A stretch of 64,000 nt of DNA from Myrica gale (lineage: Eukaryota; Streptophyta; Magnoliopsida; Fagales; Myricaceae), in contig OZ005608.1 of NCBI GenBank assembly GCA_963930655.1, positions 25,445,271-25,509,270 of the forward strand. The letters are read 5' to 3'. Below are positions 22,483 through 33,900 of this stretch, piece after piece. The notes under the pieces are model-generated. The model had not been told where the DNA came from and did not search any database. It saw only the letters and a list, made by a program, of their open reading frames with translations. The position numbers were made by a program, and so were the translations under genes. The first letter of the stretch is position 1. The number at the start of each line of letters is the position of its first letter.

Positions 22483-23624
22483 TTCTCCCACTTGACCTTG
22501 ACGACATATGTCTTAATGATGTCTTGAGTTCTTTAATTTGGCCAACTGTTTATGGAATCCTCCCACCCACATAATGAATGCTACACACGAATCATGGCGG
22601 TAAAACCGTAAGATAATCGGTCGTCCCTTCCATGTATTACCAGCACAATACTCATTATATGAGTACTTTATGAGAATCAAAACTTTATGAATGAACTTCC
22701 TATAAGTCATTCAGGTCCTTTTGTTTATCTCCATAGATAACAATAAATAATAAAGAATTTGCGCAATAAATCTTTATTTCAATAACTTCATGTCTATAAG
22801 TCAAAAATTGAGAGAAACTAAGTACAAAATGAATTAGTAAGCCCCATATGATCCACATGGTATTTAAACTATTTTACCGGTAAACCTTTAGTCATGGGAT
22901 CAGCAAACATCAACTTAGTACTTATATGCTCTATAGAAACAGCACGTCTCTTGATGTTTTTTCTCACACTAAGATACTTGATATCTATGTGTTTACTCCT
23001 ACTTCCACTTTTATGATTCTTTGAAAAGAATACTGTCGCAGAATTGTCACATAAGATCTTAATTGGTCTCTCAACAGACTCAATAATTTTGAGACCACTT
23101 AACCATAATGCCTGTGTAGTGGCTTCATAGCACGTATCTTCCCAGTATACCAACTGCTAATGCAATTTCAGGTCTAGTACAGACCTGAGCATACATCAAA
23201 CTGCCGATTGCAGATGCATATGGTAAACCTTTCATTTGTTCTTGTTCCAATTCACTTTTGGGACATTATTCCAAACAGAATTTATCCCCTTTAATGATAG
23301 GTGCTACACTAGGAGCACATTTGCTCATATCATATCTCTCTAAAACTTTTTTAATATAGGTCTTCTGAGACAGTTGTAATATTTTCTGTTTTCTGTCTCT
23401 ATGAATCTCTATGCCAATGACATAAGAGGCTTCACCCAAATCCTTCATTTTAAAGTGTTTAGACATAAACTGTTTAGTTTCATATAACAAACTCAAATCA
23501 TTTGTTGCAAGTAAAATATCGTCTATATAAAGGACTAGAAAGATTACTTTACTCCCACTGACCTTAAGGTATATACATTGATCCACAATATTCTCCAAAA
23601 ACCTGAATGAAGTAATATACCACA

Positions 23625-24109
23625 TGTAAGAGTAAAATCACAATCAACCATTACGATTGTGAATGCAGCGGAATAAAACATCAGGATCTTTACCTCCAGC
23701 CTTCTTGCTCAGCACTCAAACTCGGAATATCTTCAGAGTAACTTTATGAATTTGTAATTTATTGAGGCTCTTCCAACCTATGCCTATGCCTTACATAGTA
23801 TGCATTAGATGGTATACACAGGCCTCTTATTTATAGGCTAGGTCAGGGACCCTCAATCTGTTGTAGATTTGAATTTGTTCCTTCCATCAAGGTAATTCAA
23901 ATTCAAAATCAAATAGCAATCTTTATCTAACTGGTTACAATTTGAATTTCAATTTAAATCAGAAATCAAATTGCAATCTTTATCCAATTAGTTCTAAATT
24001 TGAATCTGCTACAGATTCCATAATCTTATTTAACTGACATCATAATCTTTAAAACTTTAAAAGATTTTACATATGTCAATTAGGTCACCTTAAGGAAATA
24101 TTTCTAACA
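23625..24109 (-). repeat. 5' LTR of the internally deleted copia element
   Basis: Second LTR copy. On the element strand it is followed by TGTGGTATATTACTTC. TGGTAT equals the first six bases of the usual initiator-Met primer-binding site, and then RT coding sequence starts at once. This marks the deletion junction just inside the primer site. Confidence 0.9.
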
Positions 24110-25678
24110 TACCTTGCTTAAGGTGGGAATCACTGATGGGCTTGCCTTGTATGCAGCTGCCAACAGTCTGTACACTGTTGAGGGAGGTCATCGGGCCATT
24201 GAGTTCAATCGTTTAGTTGGGATTAAAGACAAGGTTTTTCTGTTGCCCTAAAGTCTTCCACCTAAGATCTGCATGACAAAAGAATATGAAAGGGAAAAAA
24301 ATAAAAAACAGTGTAATCTGTAACATGCTGGTGGCTTTACATTATCGGGATTGTAACTTGTTTTGTGTAATGTAGGTTTACGCTGAGGGTGCACACCTTA
24401 TAGCTCCAGTGTTTTTTTTTTTCTAAACTTATAGCTCCAGTGTTTGAATGGCCAATCATCTATGTCTATGATGTCCGTGCCCGACCCCATCAAGTGGAGA
24501 GTACTTCAGGGAGCCGTGACCTACAGACTGAAAATGGCTCTCCTATTTCTGTTGCAGAAAATTGCTGCATCTGTTCTTGATAAAATCCCTTTACGTGATG
24601 CGCCTGCAGCTTTGATTTCCAAAATTTGAACCTTTTTTTGTTGGTCTGAACCACTTTTATCGGGCTTTTTCTTCACAATCTCGAACAACCCTGTGGGATT
24701 TGATTGCATCGCAGACTTGGAAATAAGAGCAGATACTTCACCTACTGAAAGGGTCCTGCCTTCAAGTATTCATGAAACTCTGAAATCTGTGGTGGCACGA
24801 TATAATGCCAGCCAGCTTGTTACTCGGAGAGAGGTATGTAGAAAGGCGTATTCTTTTTTACAGTTCGATTTGCAAATCAATTACTTAGATACTGAATGTA
24901 GTGGTAATTACTACTTGTTTGGAAGTTGCTATGGGTCCCTATTTAGGATTAAAATTAACCAACAATTAACAAAGGAAAGTTTCAGTGCATTTTCTGTTGT
25001 AAATATATGTTTTTTAATCAAACCAATCACGTGGATCATTAGCTTGGTCCTAAAAATCCCTTCCAAGTTTTAATAATTTGGTTCTTCTGGAGTTACTCGA
25101 GGATGAGTTCTAAAGATGGAGGTTTAACTATGAGTCTTCACCAAGTATTGATACACCTACTCTGTTTCTAGGCTGTTAGTAGGGAAATACGGGAGGTTTT
25201 AGTGTCTCGGGCGGCCAAATTCAACGTTGCACTGGATGATGTCTTAAACTTTCGGGAGGGAATTTACGGCTGCCAGTAAAGCCAAACAGGTAGCTGCACA
25301 AGAAGCTGAGAGAGCTAAGTTTATCGTGGAAAAAGCTGAACAAGACAGGAAAAGTTCTGTTATTAGAGCACAGGTAAGAAAGAGAGATATGGCAGTAGCA
25401 AATTTGGTTGAAACTGTGGCCGAAGTAACCGCGTCTCACTTTTGTTTTTGTTCGTTCTCTCTGTGCTCTTCCCTGGGTACCAGGGTGAAGCCAAGGCTGC
25501 CATGTTGATTGGACAAGCTATATCGAACAACCCAGCATTTATCACCCTAAGGAAGGTCGAAGCTGCGAGAGAAATTGCAAACATTGTCTCGAATTCGGCG
25601 AACAGAGTTTTCCTGGATTCAGATTATCCGTTGCTGCACCTTCACGAGTTGAATTTAGAGTCCAATGGGAAGAAATAG

Positions 25679-28600
25679 GCGCAGCAGGTTCCAACTCGGG
25701 TAACACGTCCCGTCGTGTATATAGCCCTCGAACAAAAGTTTTCTGTGGGCTTATATGTCTCTGCAATCTCTCGGAAGTCTCAGAAATATTTTCAGTATAT
25801 GTATATTTTACAGGCCTTGTGGCCCAGCACTGTTTTTGGTTTCAACTCACACAACTCGCACCTTGAGGATTCAAGCATATCCCCAAGGACCCACCCCACA
25901 ATCGAGTCAGCAGCCCGAGTGGATTCCCCCATTGATCCATTTTCTCCCAATCGAGCCCAATTGTCGTATGCAACTCTCTTAAATTATTCTCTTGAATTTT
26001 TGTGGTCATGATGTTCATCCAGTTGTCTGGTCTAATCTCGACCAGACCACATGGGTGGTCTTATGATACGCTGTTGGCCCAAGCAAGGATTGTATTATTT
26101 ATATAAAGTTTCAGATAATAGAATCTATAGCATAGTCTATTTGTTGTGTTTATCTCTTTTTGAATTATACTCTATAAATTTGAAGACCAAAATGATTGCT
26201 TTTCCAGGAAAGTTGATTAGTTGATTTGGCTGTGCTGTCATTAACATGGTTGGTAGTTGGTATTTCTTTAGATTCTAGAAGTGGACCACGTGGAAGTTTT
26301 TCCAACTAGTGTGGGGAATGGGATAATAACAAATGTAGACACTATGAGTTATTTATGAAGGAACCACACATGAAAAGTCATGTAAGCTTCACATCATCTA
26401 AGCTGTAATAACAAAGATAGCATACTTCACAACTTTCAATTCATTTAAAATATGTAAATGACTTTACAACATGAAAATGACATACTTCCGAGAGAAATTT
26501 CCTTGCTTTTTTTTTTCTAACTCGGTGTTTGTGTTAACTTACGCTCGTCTCAATTGATTTCGGAATTTCCGTATTTTATCATTTCGCTCAAATCGGATAA
26601 TTACCGGATCAAAGCTTCGAGGGTGATCCCAAAAGATTAGTAGCACTTATAAAATTTTAAATTTGAGATGAATAACCCTTTTGCTTATCTTTATATGTGT
26701 TCTTGAGATAATTGTGAATCCGATTTTCATTTAAATAATCCCTGACAATTGCTATATATCAAATTAGACAAAGAAAAAAAGGGAGGAAAGTCTCCTCTTC
26801 ACACTCGAATTATAGGACAAAATGTTTGTGGTTGATTGGGCGTAGGTAGGAAACTTCCAAGTTTGAGGTACATTAGGTGGAAGGGGATAAGTAAGGTACT
26901 GAGATTCACACGAAGAAATTTGCGATGCCAGCCATGTGAGTGTCTGCAACTGCGAAAAGGGTGTCCTCTCGGATAAGAAAGATGCATGTCCTTCGTGTCC
27001 TTGCAGGCCCTCTTGTCCTGCCAAGCAAAGAGCATGAAAAGGACCTCGTTAGAACCAGCCTTTTCACAAGAGGAAGAGGAAGGTTGCTCGCTGTTTGATC
27101 GAATTTGATAATTTAGGATGCAAATGGTAAAAACGTAAAGAATATAAAATATATTTTATCTTTTTATGTTTTCCCATAATAAATTTGAACCGCATTATAA
27201 CTCTTTTGTTTTCTTAAGGCTAACGAGGCTATAAAGGTTATGTTTGTTTTCCAAAATTTTACTATTTTTAAAGTTTTAATATAATATATTTTTTTCATCA
27301 CATTATTACTTTTTATTATAATAAATATTAAAAGTTATCTCTCTCCCGAACGACAACCTCTCGTTTCAAGGGAATAGACATAAAATTAGATGATCCTTTC
27401 GTTGATTCGGGAATCTTGTACCTTTGTTTGTTTGCTTTGCATCCCACTTTCCTCAACTTTTACCAACACGTCACAAGTGTTATAACTGGTCAAAACCCAA
27501 AAAATAATTCAATATTCTTAACTGTATCCTTTTCTATAATTTAAAAGCTAACATTTATCAAATAATTTCGTAATCGTATCCTTTTTTATAATATAAAATT
27601 AACTCCTTTATCTCATTACAAAATATATTTTATATCTTCTAACTACTTTTTGATTTTGTAATTTATAACTCAAATGATCAAACTAAACACATTTTAAGTA
27701 ATAATTTGACTATTGAAATTATGTCATGTGTCATATTTTTTAGACGTAAATGTACTCACATCCTTTAAAAATAGGTATATCTATCTATTTCGCTAATGTT
27801 AAATACTAGCCAACACTGACTATATTACGCCACGTGTTCAAGTAGACCCATAATTCACTAGCGTATGTAGTTAGTAAAAAAGACTTAAATGGACAAAATG
27901 ATGTATTTCTAACAAAAATTTTGTCACAATAACTAATTCGTAACTTTTTGTTCTTCGTGAACTAATTTATAAATTTCTTATAACACGAGAATTGTGAGTG
28001 CAATTATGCCTATTTTTTTATAATTAATGTTTACAATATTTAACATACATGCAAAGTACAAAAATTATTATTAATTAAGAGTATAATCTATCAAATTTAA
28101 TAGTTTGATGTATGAATGGGAAAAAATTTACCATAATTAAAAGGTGTAAAATTGTAATTTTATATAGTTTTTATAAGTTAGGAGTTTACCTAGAAGTCTT
28201 TACAAGATTATTGAGTGCACGAAAATAAGCATGTATTGTCTAATCATTTTTTTAATTAGTTATTAATTAAAGATCTTAAATTGAAGAATGGTAGAAAGAA
28301 AGCGATGGTAAGGGCAGAATTACAGCCCACGTGTTAGTTTAGGGGACCAAACAATTCCGGGAAAATGTGGTAGCGGTGGGTCCACACGTGGGCATTTTTT
28401 GGTTCGCACAGCGGGAGAAAGCGAAGATGTCGCCATGTTGATGGCAATTTTGTAGCCAAGGGACGCCAATGGTTATGGCGGTAGGGACTTGGCCGAAGGC
28501 GCCTCACTCCAACGAAATTTCCGAAGGTGGACCATCAATGTCCTAATTTGCAATTAAAAAAAACTTAACTTTTTCAGTTGCAAACTACTCAAAAATATTT

Positions 28601-29450
28601 ATTTATTAAATAAAATAATCAACCTTTCGTGAATTTATCAGTTTAATCCTTAAGTTTTACACGTTTTTATATTTTAGTCCTTGAGTTTCATTTTTTCAAA
28701 TATTATCGTTGTGTTTACATTTTTTACAAAATGGTCATTCCGTCAGCCGCTACATGGTCTGTTAAGCATAAGGACGATAGATTACCGCTACATGTACCGG
28801 TCGATCGCTTCAAATTGTTAACGTGTCAGAGGGCTCCGTTAAGCATATGGACGGAAAAACCATTTTGTAAAAAAATGTAAACCCAAGAACTAATATTTGA
28901 AAAAATAAAATTCAATGACTAAAACGTAAAAGCATGTAAAACCTAAGGATTAAACTACTAAATTCTCTTTTTAAAAAATACAATTTCGAAATAAAGTTAT
29001 CCTATGAAAGTCAATTTTATACAAATCTAGGACTTAAAAAGGAAAAAATTAAGAATAAATACCTGCTTAATACAAAAAAAAAAGAAAAGAAAAAAGAGCA
29101 CCCAAAATCTAAATACTTGTTCCTCTCGTTTGATCTTTTTCATGGCAAGGACACGTAACTAATTAACTAAATAACCAATCAAGAAAGAAAAAGAAAAGAA
29201 AAAATCAGAGAGAGAGTAGTCCTGGTCTTTTGCCCATCCGTACGCCTGTGGTCCCTCTCCGGCGAAATCAATAGGGCGTACATCCCGGTCCTCAACCGGT
29301 GGCCTTAAGCTCCAAGTCCTCTCTGCCTCTCTCTATTTATCTCTAAATAATTTGTGTTGTAGACACAGTGCAGCACCAGGGCCGCTAATAAAATCTCACA
29401 TTGTAACCTAGCTCGGCACAACTACAGCCACAATCACCATCCCTCTTATC
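25679..29450. other. AT-rich gene-free interval upstream of GGP
   Basis: About 3.8 kb without a supported gene. It contains a possible Tourist-like MITE end at about 27236 (GGTTATGTTTGTTTTCCAAA), a foldback at about 28633-28965 (listed separately), and repeated AT-rich words. CACGTG boxes near 28328 and 28383 could belong to the GGP upstream region, but that is inference. Confidence 0.4.
28633..28965. mobile_element. Foldback MITE-like element
   Basis: The left arm (about 28633-28745) contains GAATTTATCAGTTTAATCCT, TTTCAAATATTA and TTTACAAAATGGTCATTCCG. The right arm (about 28850-28965) holds the same words reverse-complemented, with few mismatches over more than 100 bp. There is no open frame of note. 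No clear target duplication was seen, so boundaries are approximate and the superfamily is unassigned. Confidence 0.7.
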
Positions 29451-29457
29451 TATATAA
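29451..29457 (+). promoter_or_regulatory. TATA box of GGP
   Basis: TATATAAGG preceded by a C-rich stretch. The expected transcription start is near 29485, giving a leader of about 580 bp that includes the conserved uORF. Confidence 0.7.
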
Positions 29458-29713
29458 GGACCCCTCTTTCTCCGCCTTGCATCCCCAAAATCACTCACAA
29501 ATACCCAAACCCACTTAGCATCTTGAAGCATCATCCTATTCCCTCATCCAATACATCCAAGAAAAATCCCTGATTCTGGTTCGGGTTTTTTGAGAAGAGA
29601 CAGAGCTGTTGGTTCTCGGTTAGAGCGACGGAGAAGAAAGAAGGAAAACGAAAGGGAAAGTTTGATTTAGGCTGTGGAGGGGTAAAACCCAGGGTCGACG
29701 CATTGCAGACATC

Positions 29714-29899
29714 ACGGCTATACACGGAGTTTATCGGATTCTAATTCATGTCCGGGCTTTACGACGCAAGGGTTGTGTGATAGAGAGCAACCCCTCGCCG
29801 CACGGCGGGCGTGGCGCTTTGCCTTCCGAAGGCGGTAGCCCTTCTGACCTCCTCTTTCTTGCTGGTGGTGGTTGTGCTTCCTCTCCGTCCTACCATTAG
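29714..29899 (+). promoter_or_regulatory. Conserved non-AUG (ACG) uORF in the GGP leader
   Basis: Starting at an ACG codon in the context CATCACGGC, an open frame of 61 codons runs to TAG at 29897-29899. It includes IESNPSPHGGRGALPSEGGS followed by PSDLLFLAGGG. Plant GGP/VTC2 leaders are known to carry a conserved peptide uORF that begins at ACG and represses translation of GGP when ascorbate is high. The peptide, its position about 160 bp before the main ATG, and the ACG start all fit that element. Translation from ACG and the feedback role are established for the family, not shown by this sequence. The cluster of inverted repeats in the peptide-coding part (GCCTTCCGAAGGC) could also form a hairpin. 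Confidence 0.9.
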
Positions 29900-30062
29900 T
29901 GTTATATTAGTGTAAGATATATTTTACAACGTAAAGGCTAGGCTAAGAGTTCTATATTCTAAGGGCGGTTAGATCTCGCTTAAGCAAAGATTATTGTAAC
30001 TTTGTTATTGTTGGGCGTCTTCGGTGATTTGTTGATTTGCTGAGACTGAAAGAGTGAGCAAG

Positions 30063-32194
30063 ATGTTGAGAATCAAGAGGGTTCCCACCATTGTTTCGAA
30101 TTACCAGAAAGATGAGGCGGAAGAGGGTGCTCGCCGCGGAGGGGGTTGCGGCCGGAATTGCCTCAACAAGTGTTGCATTCAAGGTACTTCCTGAAATGAT
30201 TTTGCATGTGAAATTTCAGTTGTGTTTGTCCATTGCTTTTGAGCCGATCTTGTTTTCAGGGGTATCATTTGGAATTAATGGCTTTCTGTGTGAATTTGGG
30301 GTTTGTTTTTGCTATTTTTTTTGGGTATGGGGCTTTGATTGTAACGGTTGTTGTATGGTTTGGGATTGGAACAGGGGCAAAGCTCCCGTTATACGCTTTC
30401 AAGAGGCTGAGCAAGATTGCAAGTGACAAGGGTTTGCCCGCAGACGAGAGCACAGAGCCTCCCGTGGCTTTTTTGGAGTCGCTGGTTCTTGGGGAGGTAA
30501 ATTTATATAGAGCAGCTGAAGAAGAATGAACTAACTTTCTTTCCTTTATTTTGGCTTAAGTATTAATTATTAGGGTGTTTTTACCAAGTGTGAGGTAAAG
30601 TTGTTCCAATTTCATGTAGTGGGAGGATCGCATGCAGAGTGAGCTCTTTCGCTATGATGTCACTGCCTGTGAAACAAAGGTTTCATCTTGGTTTCCCTTG
30701 TCCTTGTTTTTGTCCATGTTTGTATGCAACTTACGATCATCAAGAGTTGAGTGGGTATTCAATAGGGACACGGAGCTACCTAAATTTTGGCTATATGTTA
30801 TTCTAGGTTATTCAAGGTCAGTACGGTTTCATCGCTCAGCTGAATGAGGGCCGCCATCTGAAGAAGAGGCCAACTGAGTTCCGTGTTGATAAGGTCCTCC
30901 AGCCCTTTGATGGGAACAAATTCAACTTCACTAAAGTCGGGCAAGAAGAGGTACTCTTCCAGTTCGAAGCAAGTGAAGATGATGAAGTCCAGTTCTTCCC
31001 AAATGCGCCCATTGATGTTGAGAATTCTCCAAGTGTTGTTGCCATCAATGTATGTAATTTTGCTCTTGTTCAAGTAATTATTTTTAGCCAGTTGCTCAGC
31101 AAGCAAATAATAAGATAAGATCCCCTGTGTTTCGTGCTATTTAACAGGTTAGTCCAATTGAATATGGGCATGTGCTTCTGATTCCCCGTATCCTTGAGTG
31201 CCTGCCACAAAGGATTGACCGTGACAGCTTCTTGCTTGCCCTACACATGGCAGCCGAAGCTGGGAATCCATACTTCAGGTTGGGTTACAACAGCTTGGGT
31301 GCATTTGCCACCATCAACCACCTTCACTTCCAGGTTTCCACCAACGAAACTCAATTACTCGATGAGATGAATCTGTCTGGATAATTATTGTTTGTACCGT
31401 AAGCTAGCATTTCGTAATGAATATACAAATTAACAAAGTCTGTTCGGACAGGCTTATTACTTAGCCGTGCCCTTTCCTATTGAGAAGGCTCCCACCAGGA
31501 AGATCATTACTTCAGATGTTGGGGTGAAGATCTCTGAGCTGTTAAATTATCCTGTTAGAGGTCTTGTCTTCGAGGGAGGAAATGCTCTTCAAGATTTATC
31601 AAACATTGTTTCAGATGCCTGCATTTGCCTTCAAGATCACAACATACCTTACAACGTCCTCATTGCTGATTGTGGGAGGAGAATCTTCGTCTTGCCACAG
31701 GTAAATTGATGGAATTGTCTAGATTTGATGCAACATTGTGCTACATAAGGTAAATACTAGCTGCTTTTCTATCATTACTAATTTTTTATCAGCTGTCCTA
31801 ACTTTTTGTCCTATCTTATGAATAGTGTTACGCTGAGAAACAAGCTCTTGGGGAGGTTAGTGCTGAGCTTCTGGACACACAAGTGAACCCGGCTGTGTGG
31901 GAGATTAGTGGGCACATGGTTTTAAAGAGGAAGAAGGACTACGAAGAGGCATCTGAGGAAAATGCTTGGAGACTCCTGGCTGTGGTATCCCTCTCTGAAG
32001 AGCGATTCCAAGAAGTAAATGCTCTTATCTTTGAAGCTATTGCTTCTGTTGACAATGGGGAAGGAAATGCTACTCAGGGTTCACATAAGGAGATGGCTGT
32101 CAAACCTCAATCTATTGAGGAAGCGGATGCCATTAACAATAGCTCCCACCCCTCTAGGGTGACTGGGACGCAAGAATGCATAGTTCTGCAGTGA
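30063..32194 (+). CDS. VTC2: GDP-L-galactose phosphorylase (VTC2/GGP)
   Basis: Seven exons (30063-30183, 30375-30496, 30620-30679, 30807-31049, 31148-31333, 31452-31700, 31826-32194) give 449 residues, the usual length. The enzyme converts GDP-L-galactose and phosphate to L-galactose-1-phosphate and GDP, the committed and rate-controlling step of the plant L-galactose ascorbate pathway, in cytosol and nucleus. It belongs to the HIT superfamily; the catalytic-type motif HLHFQ is at residues 240-244. Other family blocks: MLRIKRVPTIVSNYQ at the N-terminus, LLGEW-type SLVLGEWEDRM, GHVLLIPR, NPYFRLGYNSLGAFATINHL, and VWEISGHMVLKRKKDYEEAS. The C-terminal about 45 residues are polar and variable, as in relatives. 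All splice sites are GT-AG with consistent phase, so the gene looks intact. Translation is probably controlled by the ACG uORF upstream. VTC2 and its paralogue VTC5 cannot be separated from sequence alone. Confidence 0.96.
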
Positions 32195-32796
32195 GAATTA
32201 GGCTTTGACAACTAGATCAGGTGGTGTTTTGGTCCAAGTCAATTATTGTAGTTTGCTATATGAGTTTGTACGTGTGTCTAATGAGCGGATGCTAGCTGTT
32301 ACCTAAATAAGTAGACAGGGTTTGCATTGGTGCAGCAGCGTTTGTGTCTCTGTTTACTCCATATTGGTTCTGTAGTACGTATGGTTAAGGATTATTGTTG
32401 GATTGTGTAAAATACTATGACTTGTTTGATTTACATAATGCAAGTTGAATTCTTATGTTTTTGGATCTTGATAATCATTTTCTACCGGATGTTTTCTTGT
32501 TCTATAGCCAACCCATATTAGTTCTGTAGTATGTATGGTTCTACCTGATCTTGATAAATTTTCTAGGTGTAAAATGAAAAACCAGTGAATGGGCTAAAAC
32601 AATGTCTAGCAGATTCGTTATTTACATGTGTCTGATTTGCATTTGAGTTGTTATTAAAAGAGGACAATCATAGAGGAGGTGCATGTTTCTAATGATCATA
32701 TTTTTTTTTCGTTGTTTCTTGGTTTCTAAGTAACGTAGCTCACATTAAAAATACCTTATCCCAAAATGGCATCTATTGAATATAGAAGTGATACGC

Positions 32797-32895
32797 CAGT
32801 GAGCTTGTACCTCAGTTGGCGCTCCTCCCTGTTGGGAGGTTCTGATGTGGGTGGAATCTCCAGCCCCCTTTCCCCCAAGTTACCTAGAAAAAAAA
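32797..32895 (+). mobile_element. Short tRNA-type SINE
   Basis: A 99-bp insert carries an A-box-like TACCTCAGTTGG (compare tRNA TAGCTCAGTTGG) and a weaker B-box-like GGTTCTGAT, and ends in a short A tail. It is bounded by a 19-bp direct repeat with one mismatch: GAATATAGAAGTGATACGC at 32778-32796 and GAATATAAAAGTGATACGC at 32896-32914. A pol III-like head, an A tail and long target duplications define a SINE. It lies about 600 bp downstream of GGP. Confidence 0.75.
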
Positions 32896-33704
32896 GAATA
32901 TAAAAGTGATACGCAAAGTTCTCTACGTCCGGGAAATTGGGGTATCTTTGATTCTTCTCCACAGTGCTGATGTTAAATCTAATCACTTCTGATCGACCAC
33001 ATATTAAGGGTTGGTAACGATTAAAGTTTGGTTCTTTTTTTAGGGCAAATTCATTTTAGGTCATTGAGTTTTACTTTAGATATGTTCGGTTTGAGTAGAA
33101 AGGTAGGATTTTAGATAAATTGTGAATATTTATGTTGAATAGTATTTTATTGGTGTGTGTAAAGTGGAGAGAGAAATGATTTGATGTAATTGTTTAATAA
33201 AAAAGTATTAGAGTTATGTGAAAAAGTATAGAGAAAAAATTTATGTTGAATAAAAAAAGTAAAAAGTTGTTAGAGATTGTGTAAAATGTATTGGTATTTG
33301 TGTTTGAATTCTGAATATGTTCGATAGTAATTTTATAAATATATATTTGAATCCTGAAAAAATTGAAGCAAAACAGGTCCCTACGTTTGCATTTTAAGAA
33401 AATCAATCCCTCAATTTACACTCGAAAATTAACCCCACCGTCAACTCTGTCTCAGTTCCTTGATCCCGTCAATAGCATCCCAGTTACGTGTTACTACTAA
33501 TCTCAAAAAAATTATTCTGGTGGCAACACAGGAGAAAAAAAAAGCCACACATGTTGGCCAACCGTCATGTCCCAGCATCCCCCTTAAACCCAAACCCACT
33601 GCACTAAAGTCAATGCACCGTTTTGATTTGGGGATTTCAGAACCCCACCCTTGCATACCAGATATAACCTGTGCCTACCTCAATTGAAGATCGAAGGGGA
33701 ATAA

Positions 33705-33900
33705 GGCTATGTTTGTGTCCTAAAATTTTACCCACTTTAAAATTTTAACACAATAAAAAATTACAATATAATCTCTCTCTCCCCATCAAATCACTACTAT
33801 TCACTACAAAAAATATAAAAAATTATCTCTCTTCACTTTTTCACTAAACCCAATACCTAAAATTTTAACAATACTAAAATTTTACAACACAAACACACCC
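33705..33900. mobile_element. Tourist-like (PIF/Harbinger) MITE
   Basis: The left end GGCTATGTTTGTGTCCTAAAATTTTA matches the reverse complement of the right end (GGGTGTGTTTGTGTTGTAAAATTTTA). It is flanked by TAA on both sides (33702-33704 and 33901-33903). At 196 bp with a 3-bp TAA duplication and GGS-TGTTTG termini, this is the classic Tourist-like form. There is no coding capacity. Confidence 0.82.

Larger units (their letters stand above)
22000..24109 (-). mobile_element. Internally deleted Ty1/copia element with both LTRs
   Basis: Two direct repeats of about 484 bp (22000-22482 and 23625-24109) begin TGTAAGAG and end CTAACA on +, so in element orientation (minus) they run TGTTAG...CTTACA. 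A 5-bp target duplication, TACCT, flanks the element perfectly (21995-21999 and 24110-24114). A polypurine tract, CAAGTGGGAGA (minus), abuts the 22482 LTR. Between them the minus strand encodes only part of pol: RT with FLVLYIDDILLATND (YIDD) and KDLGEASYVIGIEIHRDR, then RNase H pieces with EATTQALWLSGLK, LCDNSATVFFS and FADPMTKGLPVK. Gag, protease and integrase are absent, and a second deletion removes the RT/RNase H junction near 23150. It is not autonomous. By eye the LTRs differ at roughly 15-20 positions, so it is not a recent insertion. Confidence 0.95.
21941..25678 (+). pseudogene. PHB: Prohibitin (PHB) pseudogene, intron-containing, split by a copia element
   Basis: Fragments follow the order of a plant mitochondrial prohibitin. 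NFNNVK then VPKVPVGG (21941-21999) are followed by a copia insertion, then ANSLYTVEGGHRAIEFNRLV and GIKDK (24110-24233). Next come VYAEGAHLIAPVF, EWPIIYVYDVRARPHQVEST and SGSRDLQ (24376-24526), RVLPSSIHETLKSVVARYNA (to 24833), and AVSREIREVLVSRAAKFNVA then KQVAAQEAERAKFIVEKAEQ (25172-25373). The end is GEAKAAMLIGQAISNNPAFI to the stop at 25678. Prohibitins form ring scaffolds in the mitochondrial inner membrane. Breaks seen: ACG in place of the start codon (21941), a frameshift after NFNNVK, the transposon, a T-rich duplication near 24405-24440, degenerate sequence at 24527-24730, and a frameshift near 25240 followed by stops. GT-AG introns persist, so this is a DNA-level duplicate, not a processed copy. 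Confidence 0.93.

Noticed and set aside
26890-27037. Cysteine-rich plus-strand reading with CNC and CPSCPC motifs
   Set aside because: No start codon in frame, an upstream stop close by, and no match to a known Cys spacing I can name.
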